This document shows positions 43,978-52,662 of a DNA stretch of 64,000 bases, one piece after another. Source of the stretch: Sphingobacterium sp. UBA5670 (lineage in GTDB: Bacteria; Bacteroidota; Bacteroidia; Sphingobacteriales; Sphingobacteriaceae); contig NZ_DIIM01000018.1 in NCBI RefSeq assembly GCF_002420705.1, forward strand, positions 159,982 to 223,981. Reading direction: 5' to 3'. Under the pieces are notes generated by a model that worked only from the letters and a program-made list of their open reading frames with translations, ran no database searches and had not been told where the DNA came from. How positions within the stretch are numbered: the first letter of the stretch is position 1; each line of letters starts with the position of its first letter. Both the position numbers and the translations under genes were made by a program.

Positions 43978-45120
43978 ATGCTTGACCTTCACGTATTTTT
44001 GGCCAATCTTCCCTATATTGCTTTTGGAGTATTGAGTCTTTTCCTATTGATACAACTATACTATATCTTATTTGTATATAGCAAATTGAGCAGTTATCAA
44101 ATTAAACCTGCACAAGAAGGAACTGAGTTCCCGCCTTTATCTGTCATTATCTGCGCACACAATGAACAGGACAATATCCCCCAATTCCTCCCGAGTATAC
44201 TGAATCAAGACTATCCCAATTTTGAAGTAATTGTGGTCAATGACTTCTCGACAGACAATACGCCTTGGATATTACATGAGTTTGAAGCGACATATCCTCA
44301 TTTAAAGGTTGTCGATATCAAAGAACATATACGCTTAAAACATGGTAAAAAGTTTGCCGTTAGTATGGGAATCAAGGCATCAAAGCATCAGACACTGGTA
44401 TTTACCGATGCAGATTGTTCACCACAATCCGATCAATGGCTCAAAGAAATTGCAGCAGCTTTCAGGCCGGAAACAGAAATTGTCTTGGGCTATTCCCCTT
44501 ATTTTAAGAAAAAAAGCCTATTAAACCTCTTGATTCGATTTGAAACCAGCCATACCGCCATGAGTTACCTCGCCTATGCATTAAAGGGTGATGCGTATAT
44601 GGGCGTAGGGCGAAATATGGCCTACAAAAAGGACCTTTTCTTTCGCAACAAAGGATTTGCAGCACACATGCACATTAAATCTGGCGATGATGATCTTTTT
44701 GTCAACCAAAATGCAACCCCCACGAATGTCAACATTGTTCTAGCAACCGAATCTATTGTTTATTCGGCGCCCAAAACAACATGGAGAAGCTATTACAAAC
44801 AAAAAGCAAGACATTCAGGTGCATCTACTATTTATAAAAAGCGGCATCAACGCATGTTAGGGACCCAGCTGATATCAGCATTCCTTTTTTACCTAGCGGT
44901 CATTGCTACTTCAATTGCTTTCCCGATGTATTGGTATGTTCCTTTGAGTGCCTACCTCCTTCGGCTTGTTGCACAATGGATCGTATTCACAAACATCTAT
45001 AAAAAACTCGAAGTAAAGGAACTGATTTGGTGGCTGCCCTTGGTAGACTTCATCTACTATTTCTATATTTGCATCAATGGTATATTCAGCCGAAAAAAGA
45101 AAAAAATAAGCTGGAAATAA
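43978..45120 (+). CDS. Membrane-bound family 2 glycosyltransferase
   Basis: 380-residue processive-type GT-A glycosyltransferase. One N-terminal membrane segment (about 13-35) precedes the catalytic domain. That domain has PLSVIICAHNEQDNIPQFLP near 55, the nucleotide-sugar region VIVVNDFSTDNT, the metal-binding DxD in FTDADCS near 143, the acceptor/catalytic acidic motif SGDDDLFV near 238, and YKQKARHS in place of the QxxRW signature. Two or three C-terminal membrane segments follow (about 300-370), ending in a basic tail. The product is probably a cell-surface polysaccharide or glycolipid; sugar and acceptor unknown. rsmG starts 22 nt after its stop. Confidence 0.88.
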   Translation: MLDLHVFLANLPYIAFGVLSLFLLIQLYYILFVYSKLSSYQIKPAQEGTEFPPLSVIICAHNEQDNIPQFLPSILNQDYPNFEVIVVNDFSTDNTPWILHEFEATYPHLKVVDIKEHIRLKHGKKFAVSMGIKASKHQTLVFTDADCSPQSDQWLKEIAAAFRPETEIVLGYSPYFKKKSLLNLLIRFETSHTAMSYLAYALKGDAYMGVGRNMAYKKDLFFRNKGFAAHMHIKSGDDDLFVNQNATPTNVNIVLATESIVYSAPKTTWRSYYKQKARHSGASTIYKKRHQRMLGTQLISAFLFYLAVIATSIAFPMYWYVPLSAYLLRLVAQWIVFTNIYKKLEVKELIWWLPLVDFIYYFYICINGIFSRKKKKISWK

Positions 45121-45142
45121 TTCACTTTTAAAATATGAAGCT

Positions 45143-45778
45143 TTGAATCCTACAGTCGATATCATCTATAACTATTTTCCCAAATTAACGGATATTCAAA
45201 AGGAGCAATTTGCAAAACTTGCTGATTTATATACCTTGTGGAACAGCCAAATCAATGTAATCTCACGTAAAGACATTGATAGCCTATACCTGCACCATGT
45301 ATTGCACTCACTAGGTATTGCCAAATTTGTTCAAGAGCTAACGCCGGGAACACAGATTTTGGACGTTGGGACCGGAGGCGGTTTTCCGGGTATCCCAATG
45401 GCTATTATGTTTCCCGAAGTCAAATTTCATTTGGTCGATTCTATTGGTAAAAAAATTAAAGTCGTGCGCGAAGTCGCTGCTGGACTTGGCCTCCAAAATG
45501 TTGAAGCAGATCATATCCGTGCCGAACAACTGGACGACAAATATGATTTCGTAGTATCGCGTGCTGTAACAAGACTTGGAGAATTTACACCTTGGATCCG
45601 GAATAAATTTGCAAAAAATGATAAAAACGGAATTCCCAATGGGATTCTTTATCTAAAAGGAGGAGATCTCACCGAAGAAATTAAGGAATCTAAGCTCAAA
45701 GCAGAATTACACCCGCTCTCAGATTACTTTAAAGAAGACTTCTTCGATACAAAATATTTGGTATACGTACCGATGTAA
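45143..45778 (+). CDS. rsmG: 16S rRNA (guanine527-N7)-methyltransferase RsmG
   Basis: SAM-dependent methyltransferase that modifies G527 in 16S rRNA; loss gives low-level streptomycin resistance in many bacteria. 211 residues. Family motifs: LWNSQINVISRKDIDSLYLHHVLHSL near 33-58, the SAM loop ILDVGTGGGFPGIPMAIMFP near 72-91, and VVSRAVTRLGEF near 135. The start is a TTG (MNPTVDIIYNYFP); no in-frame ATG gives a family-like N-terminus. It follows the glycosyltransferase by 22 nt. Its stop directly abuts the stop of the convergent gene at 45779. Confidence 0.93.
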   Translation: MNPTVDIIYNYFPKLTDIQKEQFAKLADLYTLWNSQINVISRKDIDSLYLHHVLHSLGIAKFVQELTPGTQILDVGTGGGFPGIPMAIMFPEVKFHLVDSIGKKIKVVREVAAGLGLQNVEADHIRAEQLDDKYDFVVSRAVTRLGEFTPWIRNKFAKNDKNGIPNGILYLKGGDLTEEIKESKLKAELHPLSDYFKEDFFDTKYLVYVPM

Positions 45779-46369
45779 TTAAAGTTTGGCATTACCCATA
45801 GGAAACTGAAGTCGCCTATGGATAATGTCTACAGAATCAAGGTAATTTGTTAAACACCTATGGATATAAGCAATCTTCTCGTATCTGTCATTCGCACGCA
45901 GCCACTTTAAGGAAGGCTCATAGTATATCCTAAATTTACGCAGAGAATCTCCCGACAGCTTACTGTATTCCTTTGTCAACGGATACCACTCCTCGCGGAT
46001 CAGGTCCTGCTGGTATTCTTTTTCAAACTGGCGTTGAAGCTTTCTCGAATTTCGTCCCTTTCGACTGAATTTATTGTACAGCTTGTTCAGATTGACAGCA
46101 ATCCCCCCCTTATGGGGCAACGTCACCATATTTTTCGTATCACCCCAGAAAAAGATGGATTTATGCTCCTCTTTTTTTTCTTCCCATTTATCCGCTGCTG
46201 ATTTACGCTTGATCGAAACAGTATCCAAACGTAAAGTATCGTTTTGACGGCCTTTTTTCCCAATGGTATCCTGATGATAAGAATCCGCTGGATTGGCAAA
46301 AAGTCCCTGCCGATAAAATGAAAAGTAGACACAGAAAAACAATAAAGATAGAAATCCTAAACGTACCAT
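45779..46369 (-). CDS. Exported protein of unknown function (DUF4294-like)
   Basis: A 196-residue protein with an N-terminal hydrophobic signal segment (about 3-22). The mature part is strongly basic and helical. Conserved-looking stretches are KLYNKFSRKGRNSRKLQRQF near 95-114, EEWYPLTKEYSKLSGDSLRKF near 125-145 and LTNYLDSVD near the end. It resembles small exported Bacteroidota proteins annotated only by domain-of-unknown-function number; DUF4294 is a guess from overall pattern. No enzyme motif is seen. It ends one base after rsmG and is probably monocistronic. Confidence 0.6.
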   Translation of the reverse strand: MVRLGFLSLLFFCVYFSFYRQGLFANPADSYHQDTIGKKGRQNDTLRLDTVSIKRKSAADKWEEKKEEHKSIFFWGDTKNMVTLPHKGGIAVNLNKLYNKFSRKGRNSRKLQRQFEKEYQQDLIREEWYPLTKEYSKLSGDSLRKFRIYYEPSLKWLRANDRYEKIAYIHRCLTNYLDSVDIIHRRLQFPMGNAKL

Positions 46370-46444
46370 ATTTATAATTGATAAACTAAAATAACCAACT
46401 ATAAATAATATTAAAAAGGATTTAACTATCTTTAACTTAACAAA

Positions 46445-46678
46445 CTAGAGACCTAATTCTTTTTTAATTTCTAGGCCAATTAGATTGATTTCTTCATCCA
46501 TACCGAACATAGGAAGCTCCGTTTCTGGATTCAGTTTCAACCAGTTTGTATCATTGTCTTTAATAATCTTTACGTATTCTACACCATCCTTAAAAATAAC
46601 ATACGTATCTTCTTCCTCAGGGAAAACAGAATAAACTACATCCCCCAATTCGATATCAAAAGGTTCTTTCATTTCCAT
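46445..46678 (-). CDS. Small acidic protein of unknown function
   Basis: A 77-residue soluble acidic protein, rich in Glu/Asp and strand-forming residues (FDIELGDVVYSVFPEEEDTY, YVIFKDGVEYVKII). No signal peptide, membrane segment or catalytic motif. TAACTTTG, matching the -7 consensus, lies about 30 nt upstream on the minus strand, supporting expression of a real gene. The start may be the first or the third codon (both ATG). I do not recognise the family. Confidence 0.55.
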   Translation of the reverse strand: MEMKEPFDIELGDVVYSVFPEEEDTYVIFKDGVEYVKIIKDNDTNWLKLNPETELPMFGMDEEINLIGLEIKKELGL

Positions 46679-46927
46679 AGTTAAAATATCATTTATCGAT
46701 CAAAGTTACCAATTCCGCTTCTTTCTTTCCAAAATAGACAAGATTTCTTTGCTGCATAGAGCAACCGTTTTACGAAAATCCCATCCATTGCTCCAAGTTT
46801 TCCTTGGAGCAATGACACGGCCGATCACTCCCTAACAATTCCAGCTGATACCCATTACCCCCGAAGCAATTTCTAACAAAAAGCTTAACAGCTAGTTATA
46901 TTTTTCTTATATTTAAAAAACCCAATT

Positions 46928-48049
46928 ATGAAACTAATTTATCCCATAGCTTTGACAAAAATCAAGGGCATTGGCCCTAGAACTGCTCGTAGCATCATCG
47001 AACAGGGGCACAACTTGGCGGACTTGTTCGCTTACCCAAAAAAAGATTTGATGCAAGTCCTTGGGATACGTGAGTCAATCGCCGAAGCAATATCCAACAA
47101 AAGCTATATGCCCGCCTGCGAAAGAGAACTTGCTTTTATCGAAAAGCACCAGATACAAGCCTTGTGGCTGGAAGACGAAAATTACCCCGATAGGTTGCGG
47201 CAATGTGAAGATGCTCCACTTGTTGTCTACTATAAAGGGAACCAGCCGCTCAACAACACAAAAGTTATTAGTATAGTCGGCACCAGACATGCAACCCATT
47301 ATGGCCAGAAAATATGCGAAGATCTGCTGGATGCCATGAATGGAAACAAAGACACCTTAATCGTTAGTGGTCTTGCCTATGGTATTGACGCATTGGCACA
47401 CCGCCATGCACTAAAAAACAATATGCCCACCGTTGCTGTATTGGGGCATGGTCTCGACCGAATTTATCCGGCGTCCCATCGCGAACTTGCCACAAAAATG
47501 TTAGATCAAGGCGGTCTGCTGACAGAATTTACATCCGGCACATTGCCCGAACGCAATAACTTTCCTATGCGCAATCGCATTATCGCTGGGATGGCAGATG
47601 TCACCATTGTCGTAGAAGCGGCTATTAAAGGAGGCGCATTAATTACTGCCGAAATGGCCAACAGCTACAATCGGGATGTCTGCGCATTTCCGGGCTCCAT
47701 CTATGAAAAAAGTTCTGAAGGAACCAACTATCTCATCAAGACTAACCGAGCTCACTTGATTAGAGGGCTTCAGGATCTCGAATACCTGATGAACTGGGAG
47801 CTCAGCACAAAAACTATTGAAAAGCAACTAAGCCTCCCTTTGTTAACATTAACGAAAGATCAAGAACTCCTATTTACGCTTATTCAGCAACAGGGACAGT
47901 TAGCGATTGATCATATGATTGAATTCACAAAATGGCCCCAAAGCAAGCTGGCCTTAATTTTATTGGAACTTGAAATGCAGTCACTCATTCACGCCCTACC
48001 CGGCAAACGATATAAAACACTCATACAGGCCGAAATTCGAAAAAATTAA
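46928..48049 (+). CDS. dprA: DNA-processing protein DprA
   Basis: RecA loader that protects incoming single-stranded DNA during transformation; it is widespread also in bacteria not known to be competent. 373 residues. An N-terminal helix-hairpin-helix/SAM-like region (LTKIKGIGPRTARSII, 9-24) precedes the Rossmann-like DprA core with ISIVGTRHATHYGQ near 115, VSGLAYGIDALAHRHAL near 140, GHGLDRIYPASHREL, LLTEFTSGTLPERNNFPMRNRIIAG, EAAIKGGALITAEMA and CAFPGSIYE. A C-terminal winged-helix-like domain (about 310-373) follows. Complete and free-standing in its own unit. Confidence 0.94.
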   Translation: MKLIYPIALTKIKGIGPRTARSIIEQGHNLADLFAYPKKDLMQVLGIRESIAEAISNKSYMPACERELAFIEKHQIQALWLEDENYPDRLRQCEDAPLVVYYKGNQPLNNTKVISIVGTRHATHYGQKICEDLLDAMNGNKDTLIVSGLAYGIDALAHRHALKNNMPTVAVLGHGLDRIYPASHRELATKMLDQGGLLTEFTSGTLPERNNFPMRNRIIAGMADVTIVVEAAIKGGALITAEMANSYNRDVCAFPGSIYEKSSEGTNYLIKTNRAHLIRGLQDLEYLMNWELSTKTIEKQLSLPLLTLTKDQELLFTLIQQQGQLAIDHMIEFTKWPQSKLALILLELEMQSLIHALPGKRYKTLIQAEIRKN

Positions 48050-48146
48050 ATCATTTCCTATCATGCAACAGATCAACCCACCTCCAGGAAGGTAGCTTGG
48101 AAGGCATTAAAAATTTACAATTATACCCAACCAAAACCAAGAATTA

Positions 48147-49652
48147 ATGAACGAAAACAATACAAAAAGTATCTGGAAAGTCATCGGAGCCTCTTCTATG
48201 GGGACACTTATCGAATGGTATGACTTTTTTATTTTCGGTAGCTTATCCATTGTAATTTCTACCAAATTTTTCCCCGCAGAAAATCCGACTGCTGCTTTTC
48301 TTTCCACCTTAGCTACATTTGCTGCAGGCTTTGTAGTAAGACCCTTTGGCGCACTATTTTTTGGCCGATTAGGAGACATCATCGGTCGTAAATATACCTT
48401 CATGGTTACTTTAATGCTCATGGGAGGAGCCACATTTCTAATTGGCTGTATTCCGAGTTATGACAGTATTGGTTTCTGGGCACCGCTGCTTGTGCTGATC
48501 CTTCGACTTTTGCAAGGCCTTGCACTTGGAGGCGAATACGGCGGAGCAGCGACCTATGTGGCAGAGCATGCTCCTTTAGGCCAGCGGGGCTATTGGACAT
48601 CCTGGATTCAGACAACAGCTACATTTGGCCTTTTTATATCACTGGTCGTCATCCTCCTTACAAAAGGCTTCCTCAGCGAATCACAATTTGATACCTGGGG
48701 CTGGCGCGTTCCTTTCCTCCTCTCTTTAGTCATGGTATACGTATCCTATCTTATTCGTAAGAAGATGAAGGAATCACCCGAATTTAGTAAGGCCAAAGCG
48801 GAAGGAAAGACGAGTACAAATCCGTTAAAAGAAAGTTTTGGCAACCGCTACAACCTCAAATTTGTGCTGCTAGCACTCTTTGGTGCAGCCATGGGGCAAG
48901 GTGTTGTTTGGTATACGGGCCAGTTTTACTCCATGAGTTTCATGAAAACGGTCATGCACCTCCAATCTGACCAGGCCGATACCATCCTCGGCATCGCATT
49001 ACTCTTGGGAACTCCATTTTTTGTTGTATTCGGATGGCTTAGTGACAAAATCGGCCGAAAATGGATTATGCTCGGCGGGATGCTACTTGCCGTATTGACT
49101 TATCGTCCTATATACGAATGCATGTACCAACTTTCCAATGCGGCAAAGAAAGTCCAAGTAAACGAAACAACGGAGGTCCCCTCTGGAACGCAAACGACGG
49201 AAATCCTTTCGATCACCAAGACGCAATATGAGGACCGGACAGAAATTACTAGAACCAGCATGATACACCAGTCAGGAAAACTCAAAGGACAACCCATGAC
49301 CAAAACCACAGTCCATCTTGCAGGCGAGAACTATATGCTGCTCATCCTTTTGATCTTTATACAGGTGATTTATATCACAATGGTGTACGGACCCATCGCC
49401 GCATTTCTTGTTGAACTCTTCCCTGTAAAGATCCGCTACACATCCATGTCCCTCCCCTATCATGTTGGCAACGGGATTTTTGGAGGTCTTCTACCAGCTG
49501 TATCGACATACTTAACGACAAATGCCGAAGTTTCCGATACCCCGCAATTCTATCTTGCTGGTTTATGGTACCCTATTGTCATTGCCATTGTATGTTTTAT
49601 AATTGGCAGTATTTATATCAACAACAAATCAACTCCCGCAACACATGAATAA
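48147..49652 (+). CDS. MFS transporter (metabolite:H+ symporter type) with large loop insertion
   Basis: 501-residue secondary transporter of the MHS branch (ProP/ShiA-like). The start SSMGTLIEWYDFFIFGSL is the branch signature, followed by GRLGDIIGRKYTF (the MFS loop 2-3 motif) near 75 and GGEYGGAATYVAEHAP near 130. A second signature WLSDKIGRKWIMLGGM lies near 300. Around residues 325-393 a hydrophilic Thr/Glu/Gln-rich insertion interrupts the C-terminal bundle before the next membrane helix; the usual MHS protein lacks it. The substrate is unknown (organic acids or amino-acid derivatives are usual). Its last 8 nt overlap the start of the small membrane protein at 49645. Confidence 0.88.
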   Translation: MNENNTKSIWKVIGASSMGTLIEWYDFFIFGSLSIVISTKFFPAENPTAAFLSTLATFAAGFVVRPFGALFFGRLGDIIGRKYTFMVTLMLMGGATFLIGCIPSYDSIGFWAPLLVLILRLLQGLALGGEYGGAATYVAEHAPLGQRGYWTSWIQTTATFGLFISLVVILLTKGFLSESQFDTWGWRVPFLLSLVMVYVSYLIRKKMKESPEFSKAKAEGKTSTNPLKESFGNRYNLKFVLLALFGAAMGQGVVWYTGQFYSMSFMKTVMHLQSDQADTILGIALLLGTPFFVVFGWLSDKIGRKWIMLGGMLLAVLTYRPIYECMYQLSNAAKKVQVNETTEVPSGTQTTEILSITKTQYEDRTEITRTSMIHQSGKLKGQPMTKTTVHLAGENYMLLILLIFIQVIYITMVYGPIAAFLVELFPVKIRYTSMSLPYHVGNGIFGGLLPAVSTYLTTNAEVSDTPQFYLAGLWYPIVIAIVCFIIGSIYINNKSTPATHE

Positions 49653-49872
49653 TCTCAAAAAATTCCTCGGTATACTTTGGATCGTTTTAGCCTTGTTTAC
49701 TGCCTACTTTTCCATTTTCGAACTGGCCCTGCCAAAGATTTCAACGGGACATCAGGAAGATCTGGTATTTGGAATCATTATCCTGTGCATCTTGACCCCT
49801 ATCATCTCGATTGGACTCGGCCTATTTGGCTATTATTCCCTATTGGGCGAATACGATCAGAACAAAATGTAG
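49645..49872 (+). CDS. Small two-TM protein linked to the MFS transporter
   Basis: 75-residue membrane protein with two hydrophobic segments (about 5-25 and 40-64). The ATG at 49645 overlaps the end of the MFS gene (ATGAATAA arrangement), so it is translationally coupled and probably a partner or stabiliser of the transporter. The longer frame from 49603 lies wholly inside the MFS gene. It resembles the small membrane proteins (DUF6814-type) that accompany such transporters in Bacteroidota; that name is from memory and is not certain. Confidence 0.65.
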   Translation: MNNLKKFLGILWIVLALFTAYFSIFELALPKISTGHQEDLVFGIIILCILTPIISIGLGLFGYYSLLGEYDQNKM

Positions 49873-49884
49873 TCTCAAAAACAA

Positions 49885-49936
49885 GATCGACTTTGAATAG
49901 GCTTAATAGTTGAGTTTCGCCCGTTCAAAGTCGATC
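49885..49936. repeat. Inverted repeat downstream of the MFS unit
   Basis: Perfect 13-bp arms GATCGACTTTGAA (49885-49897) and TTCAAAGTCGATC (49924-49936) with a 26-nt loop, 13 nt after the last stop. No T tract follows. It may stabilise or end the transcript. Confidence 0.45.
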
Positions 49937-50166
49937 CAATATCGATCAGATTATTTGCGTTCCGACGCTTTGACGAGAATAATTACAGCCAATCGACCCG
50001 GTCAAACACTTATTTTAATCTATTTTTAGCTATTTTACACAGATACGATCTCTTTTCCCCCATTAAATAGCCCCTAAAAGAAGTTACCAAATACAATTTA
50101 TTACAATGATAATCAGCAGCATAAGATAAAATAGCATTTTTTCTTTCCTAAAACTGATTTTTTTTC

Positions 50167-50174
50167 TACTTTTG
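50167..50174 (+). promoter_or_regulatory. -7 element for the SRP RNA gene
   Basis: TACTTTTG (TAnnTTTG) ends 5 nt before the first base of the proposed RNA at 50179, the right distance for its transcription start. Confidence 0.6.
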
Positions 50175-50178
50175 TGGC

Positions 50179-50280
50179 GGGTAAGTCTTCTACGACCAGC
50201 TCCCATTGACTCCCCCAGGTTGGGAACAAAGCAAGGGTATTTGGTTGAGCGGTGCGATAGGAGTAGCTTACCCTTTTTTT
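50179..50280 (+). ncRNA. ffs: Signal recognition particle RNA, small bacterial type (4.5S)
   Basis: RNA of about 97 nt plus a T tract. The outer helix is GGGTAAG (50179-50185) with CTTACCC (50267-50273), directly followed by T7, making the 3' end a terminator. The interior carries the conserved SRP domain: ACTCCCCCAGG, then GGGAAC, then AAAGCAAGGGTA. This matches the bacterial pattern CCCCCAGG...AAGCAAGGGTA that forms the symmetric and asymmetric loops bound by Ffh. It would pair with Ffh and FtsY (elsewhere) to target membrane proteins. No Alu domain is present, as expected for the small form. Short open frames across this stretch are spurious. Confidence 0.85.
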
Positions 50281-50466
50281 ATGCCCATTTTTTTGACTTC
50301 CTCGGTCCAAAACGCTATTCTAACCTAATAATCAGCTCAATATCGTGTATATCCCAATTGTTACTCACATTTCCTCTATTTATAGAAGCCCTATAACACA
50401 AGGAGTTTTAATCGCTTGGTATGTACATTCAACACAATTATAATTGTATATAAAAGCAAATTTATA

Positions 50467-50474
50467 TAAGTTTG
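50467..50474 (+). promoter_or_regulatory. -7 element for accD
   Basis: TAAGTTTG (TAnnTTTG) ends 21 nt before the ATG at 50496, giving a leader of about 15 nt. Confidence 0.5.
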
Positions 50475-50495
50475 TAATCGAATAAGAACTATCGT

Positions 50496-51338
50496 ATGAG
50501 TTGGTTTAAAAGAGAAAAAGCTGGTATTAGCACAGCTACCGCTAATAAAAAAGAAGCACCTGATGGTATGTGGAACAAATGTCCTACATGTAAAAAACCA
50601 TTATTGCATCTTGAACAAGTAGAAAACGACTATGTTTGTCAATATTGTGGCCACCACCTAAGAATTGGCTCCAAAGAATATTTTTCAATTTTATTTGATA
50701 ATAACGAATTTACCGAACTATTTCCTAATTTAAATTCAGGTGATCCTTTAGAATTCTTCGATTCAAAGCCTTACCCTGAACGTTTAAAAGAAAGTCAAGC
50801 CAAAACAGGTCTTAAAGATGCTCTACGTTCTGGCCATGGAAAAATGAATGGTCAAGACATCGTTATTGCTTGTATGGACTTTAGTTTCATCGGCGGATCA
50901 ATGGGATCTGTTGTCGGTGAGAAAATCGCCCGTTCGATAGATTATTGTATTGAGCATAAAATTCCATTTATGCTAATTTCCAAATCAGGTGGTGCACGTA
51001 TGATGGAAGCCGCATTTTCGCTTATGCAAATGGCTAAAACTTCGGCTAAATTGGCGCTCTTAGCAAAAGCAGGACTTCCTTACGTTTGTTTATTGACAGA
51101 CCCTACTACAGGAGGAGTTACAGCATCTTACGCGATGTTAGGTGATGTAAATATCGCAGAACCTGGAGCATTAATCGGATTTGCTGGACCACGTGTTATT
51201 AAAGAAACCATCAAAAAAGATCTTCCAAAAGGATTCCAGACTTCAGAATTCGTTCTTGAACATGGATTTTTGGATTTCATTGTCGACCGTAGACAATTAA
51301 AAGACAAAGTAGCTACTTATCTAAAATTAGTCGGATAA
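50496..51338 (+). CDS. accD: Acetyl-CoA carboxylase carboxyltransferase subunit beta
   Basis: Beta subunit of the carboxyltransferase that makes malonyl-CoA for fatty acid synthesis. 280 residues. The N-terminal zinc ribbon has Cys29, Cys32, Cys48 and Cys51 (CPTC, CQYC). The crotonase-like carboxyltransferase core has MDFSFIGGSMGSVVGEKIARS near 128-148, SKSGGARMMEAAFSLMQMAKTSA near 165-187, LTDPTTGGVTASYA near 205 and GALIGFAGPRVI near 227. The length and zinc finger exclude propionyl-CoA carboxylase subunits. accA is not adjacent. It has its own promoter-like element and terminator. Confidence 0.96.
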   Translation: MSWFKREKAGISTATANKKEAPDGMWNKCPTCKKPLLHLEQVENDYVCQYCGHHLRIGSKEYFSILFDNNEFTELFPNLNSGDPLEFFDSKPYPERLKESQAKTGLKDALRSGHGKMNGQDIVIACMDFSFIGGSMGSVVGEKIARSIDYCIEHKIPFMLISKSGGARMMEAAFSLMQMAKTSAKLALLAKAGLPYVCLLTDPTTGGVTASYAMLGDVNIAEPGALIGFAGPRVIKETIKKDLPKGFQTSEFVLEHGFLDFIVDRRQLKDKVATYLKLVG

Positions 51339-51353
51339 TCATCCAACAGCTAT

Positions 51354-51400
51354 AAAAAAGAAAGCGGTGCCGAGAATCTCTTAGCACCGCTTTCTTTTTT
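51354..51400 (+). terminator. Terminator after accD
   Basis: An 11-bp stem (gaaagcggtgc/gcaccgctttc) flanked by A6 and T6, 15 nt after the stop. Confidence 0.88.
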
Positions 51401-51587
51401 ATAAAAGCGTCTGACGTTATTGGCTAGAAAGAGCTCTGCGTTCGCTTTCAATGCTGTTGGTCTACAGAGTCATTAAATTTCCTTCTGCATTGTATGTTTT
51501 ATCCAAGTAAAGAGTCTTCAATCCGCCTTATAATTGTTGTGCCTTCGACCCCATGACAGTTTTATAGAACCGTTGAATGGGCTTTCC

Positions 51588-51923
51588 TTAAAGATAGCGC
51601 CAAAAAGCCCAGATTTTTCTTTTGGACAGATAATCAGATTCCCTTTCCTTATCATACGCTTCTCTTTCAAAAGAAATACGCAGATAAGCCTTATCAAAAT
51701 CCCTCAATTGAATAAAGTGCACGGTAAATTCAATCAGGTACCACAGATAAAAAAAAAGAATACCCAGTTCAAGCGCTTGCCGCAAATGAATACGCTCATG
51801 ACGAATCAAGTCCTCTTTTTGTTTAAAAAATGTACTTTTCAAAAATATAAAAGGATAGATAGTAATTGCGTTGGCTTTTCCAAAAGAAAATAAATTCGTC
51901 CAAAATCTGCTAACTATAATCAT
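51588..51923 (-). CDS. Small membrane protein with HExxH motif
   Basis: 111-residue protein. The N-terminal half has a hydrophobic re-entrant or weak membrane region (about 15-30, KANAITIYPFIFLKS). The motif H42ERIH46 follows, then a membrane segment (about 52-72, LGILFFYLWYLIEFTVHFI). A conserved-looking SFEREAYDKE at 84-93 supplies candidate third zinc ligands (Glu86 or Glu88). The HExxH-(~40)-E spacing resembles a minimal gluzincin or M56-like core. Bacteroidota have similar short proteins of unknown function. Activity as a protease is inference. It is single-gene, convergent with accD. Confidence 0.7.
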   Translation of the reverse strand: MIIVSRFWTNLFSFGKANAITIYPFIFLKSTFFKQKEDLIRHERIHLRQALELGILFFYLWYLIEFTVHFIQLRDFDKAYLRISFEREAYDKERESDYLSKRKIWAFWRYL

Positions 51924-52083
51924 TATATACTCTCTAGACTTTTTTCAAGCTAGTCAAACTTAGAAAAATTTACTTTTATACACAATTATTATTAAATCCC
52001 TCTTGCCTGCTTTACATCGCTTTGTTTCAGTCTTCAATCAGATAAGAGATCGCAAAAATTTCTTTTTGAATTGGAATTTTTAT

Positions 52084-52091
52084 TAAGTTTG
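52084..52091 (+). promoter_or_regulatory. -7 element for the MerR-type gene
   Basis: TAAGTTTG (TAnnTTTG) ends 21 nt before the ATG at 52113. Confidence 0.5.
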
Positions 52092-52112
52092 CTATAGATT
52101 AATCGTGAAGAT

Positions 52113-52448
52113 ATGCCGTACAAAGAGCGTGAGATAAATAAATTGTATTATACAATGGGGGAAGTTACAGAAATGTTTGATGTAAATGCGTCCCAAATAC
52201 GTTTTTATGAGCGTGAATTTGACATTCTACAACCTAAGAAAAATAAAAAGGGTAATCGCTTATTTACGCAGGAAGATATTGCCAATTTAAAGATTATATT
52301 CAATTTGGTTAAAGATAAAGGCTATACACTACAGGGGGCACGTGATTACCTACGTGACAACAAATCTGAGGCAAAAGAAAATCAACGTGTAGTAGACTCA
52401 TTGGAGCGCTTAAAAAGCTTTCTTCTTGAAGTTCGTGATTCACTATAA
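52113..52448 (+). CDS. MerR-family transcriptional regulator
   Basis: 111-residue regulator. A winged helix-turn-helix at about 12-80 carries YYTMGEVTEMFDVNASQIRFYEREF, then LQPKKNKKGNRLFTQEDIANLKIIFNLVKDKGYTLQGA. A short coiled-coil tail (about 85-111) serves dimerisation. No effector-binding domain and no metal-binding cysteines are present, so it is a minimal MerR protein of the kind common in Bacteroidota, where it is thought to act constitutively or through partners. There is a unit of one gene; its targets are unknown. Confidence 0.9.
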   Translation: MPYKEREINKLYYTMGEVTEMFDVNASQIRFYEREFDILQPKKNKKGNRLFTQEDIANLKIIFNLVKDKGYTLQGARDYLRDNKSEAKENQRVVDSLERLKSFLLEVRDSL

Positions 52449-52662
52449 TACCTGCGAAACTTCTTTTTAAAACTCTTGTAATAGAAACCTTTCCGTCGTT
52501 TTGACCGACTTCTTCCAGTCTATCCGAAGCGGAAATTCTTTCGATTTATAGAAGAAATAAAATAACGATCTGACAGATTTTACAGCTGACAACCCTATAT
52601 TTATATAAAGCGCCAGCAAATTCACCTTCACCCAAAGATATTTATCAGCAAGTTAACGTGAC

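Noticed and set aside
50113..50396. Open frames on both strands across the SRP RNA gene
   Set aside because: They overlap a convincing structured RNA with its own promoter and terminator and have no protein-family features.
51534..51893. 119-codon plus-strand frame opposite the HExxH membrane protein
   Set aside because: Low-complexity, Lys/Phe-rich translation without signal, domain or start-site support; the opposite strand encodes a protein with conserved-looking motifs.
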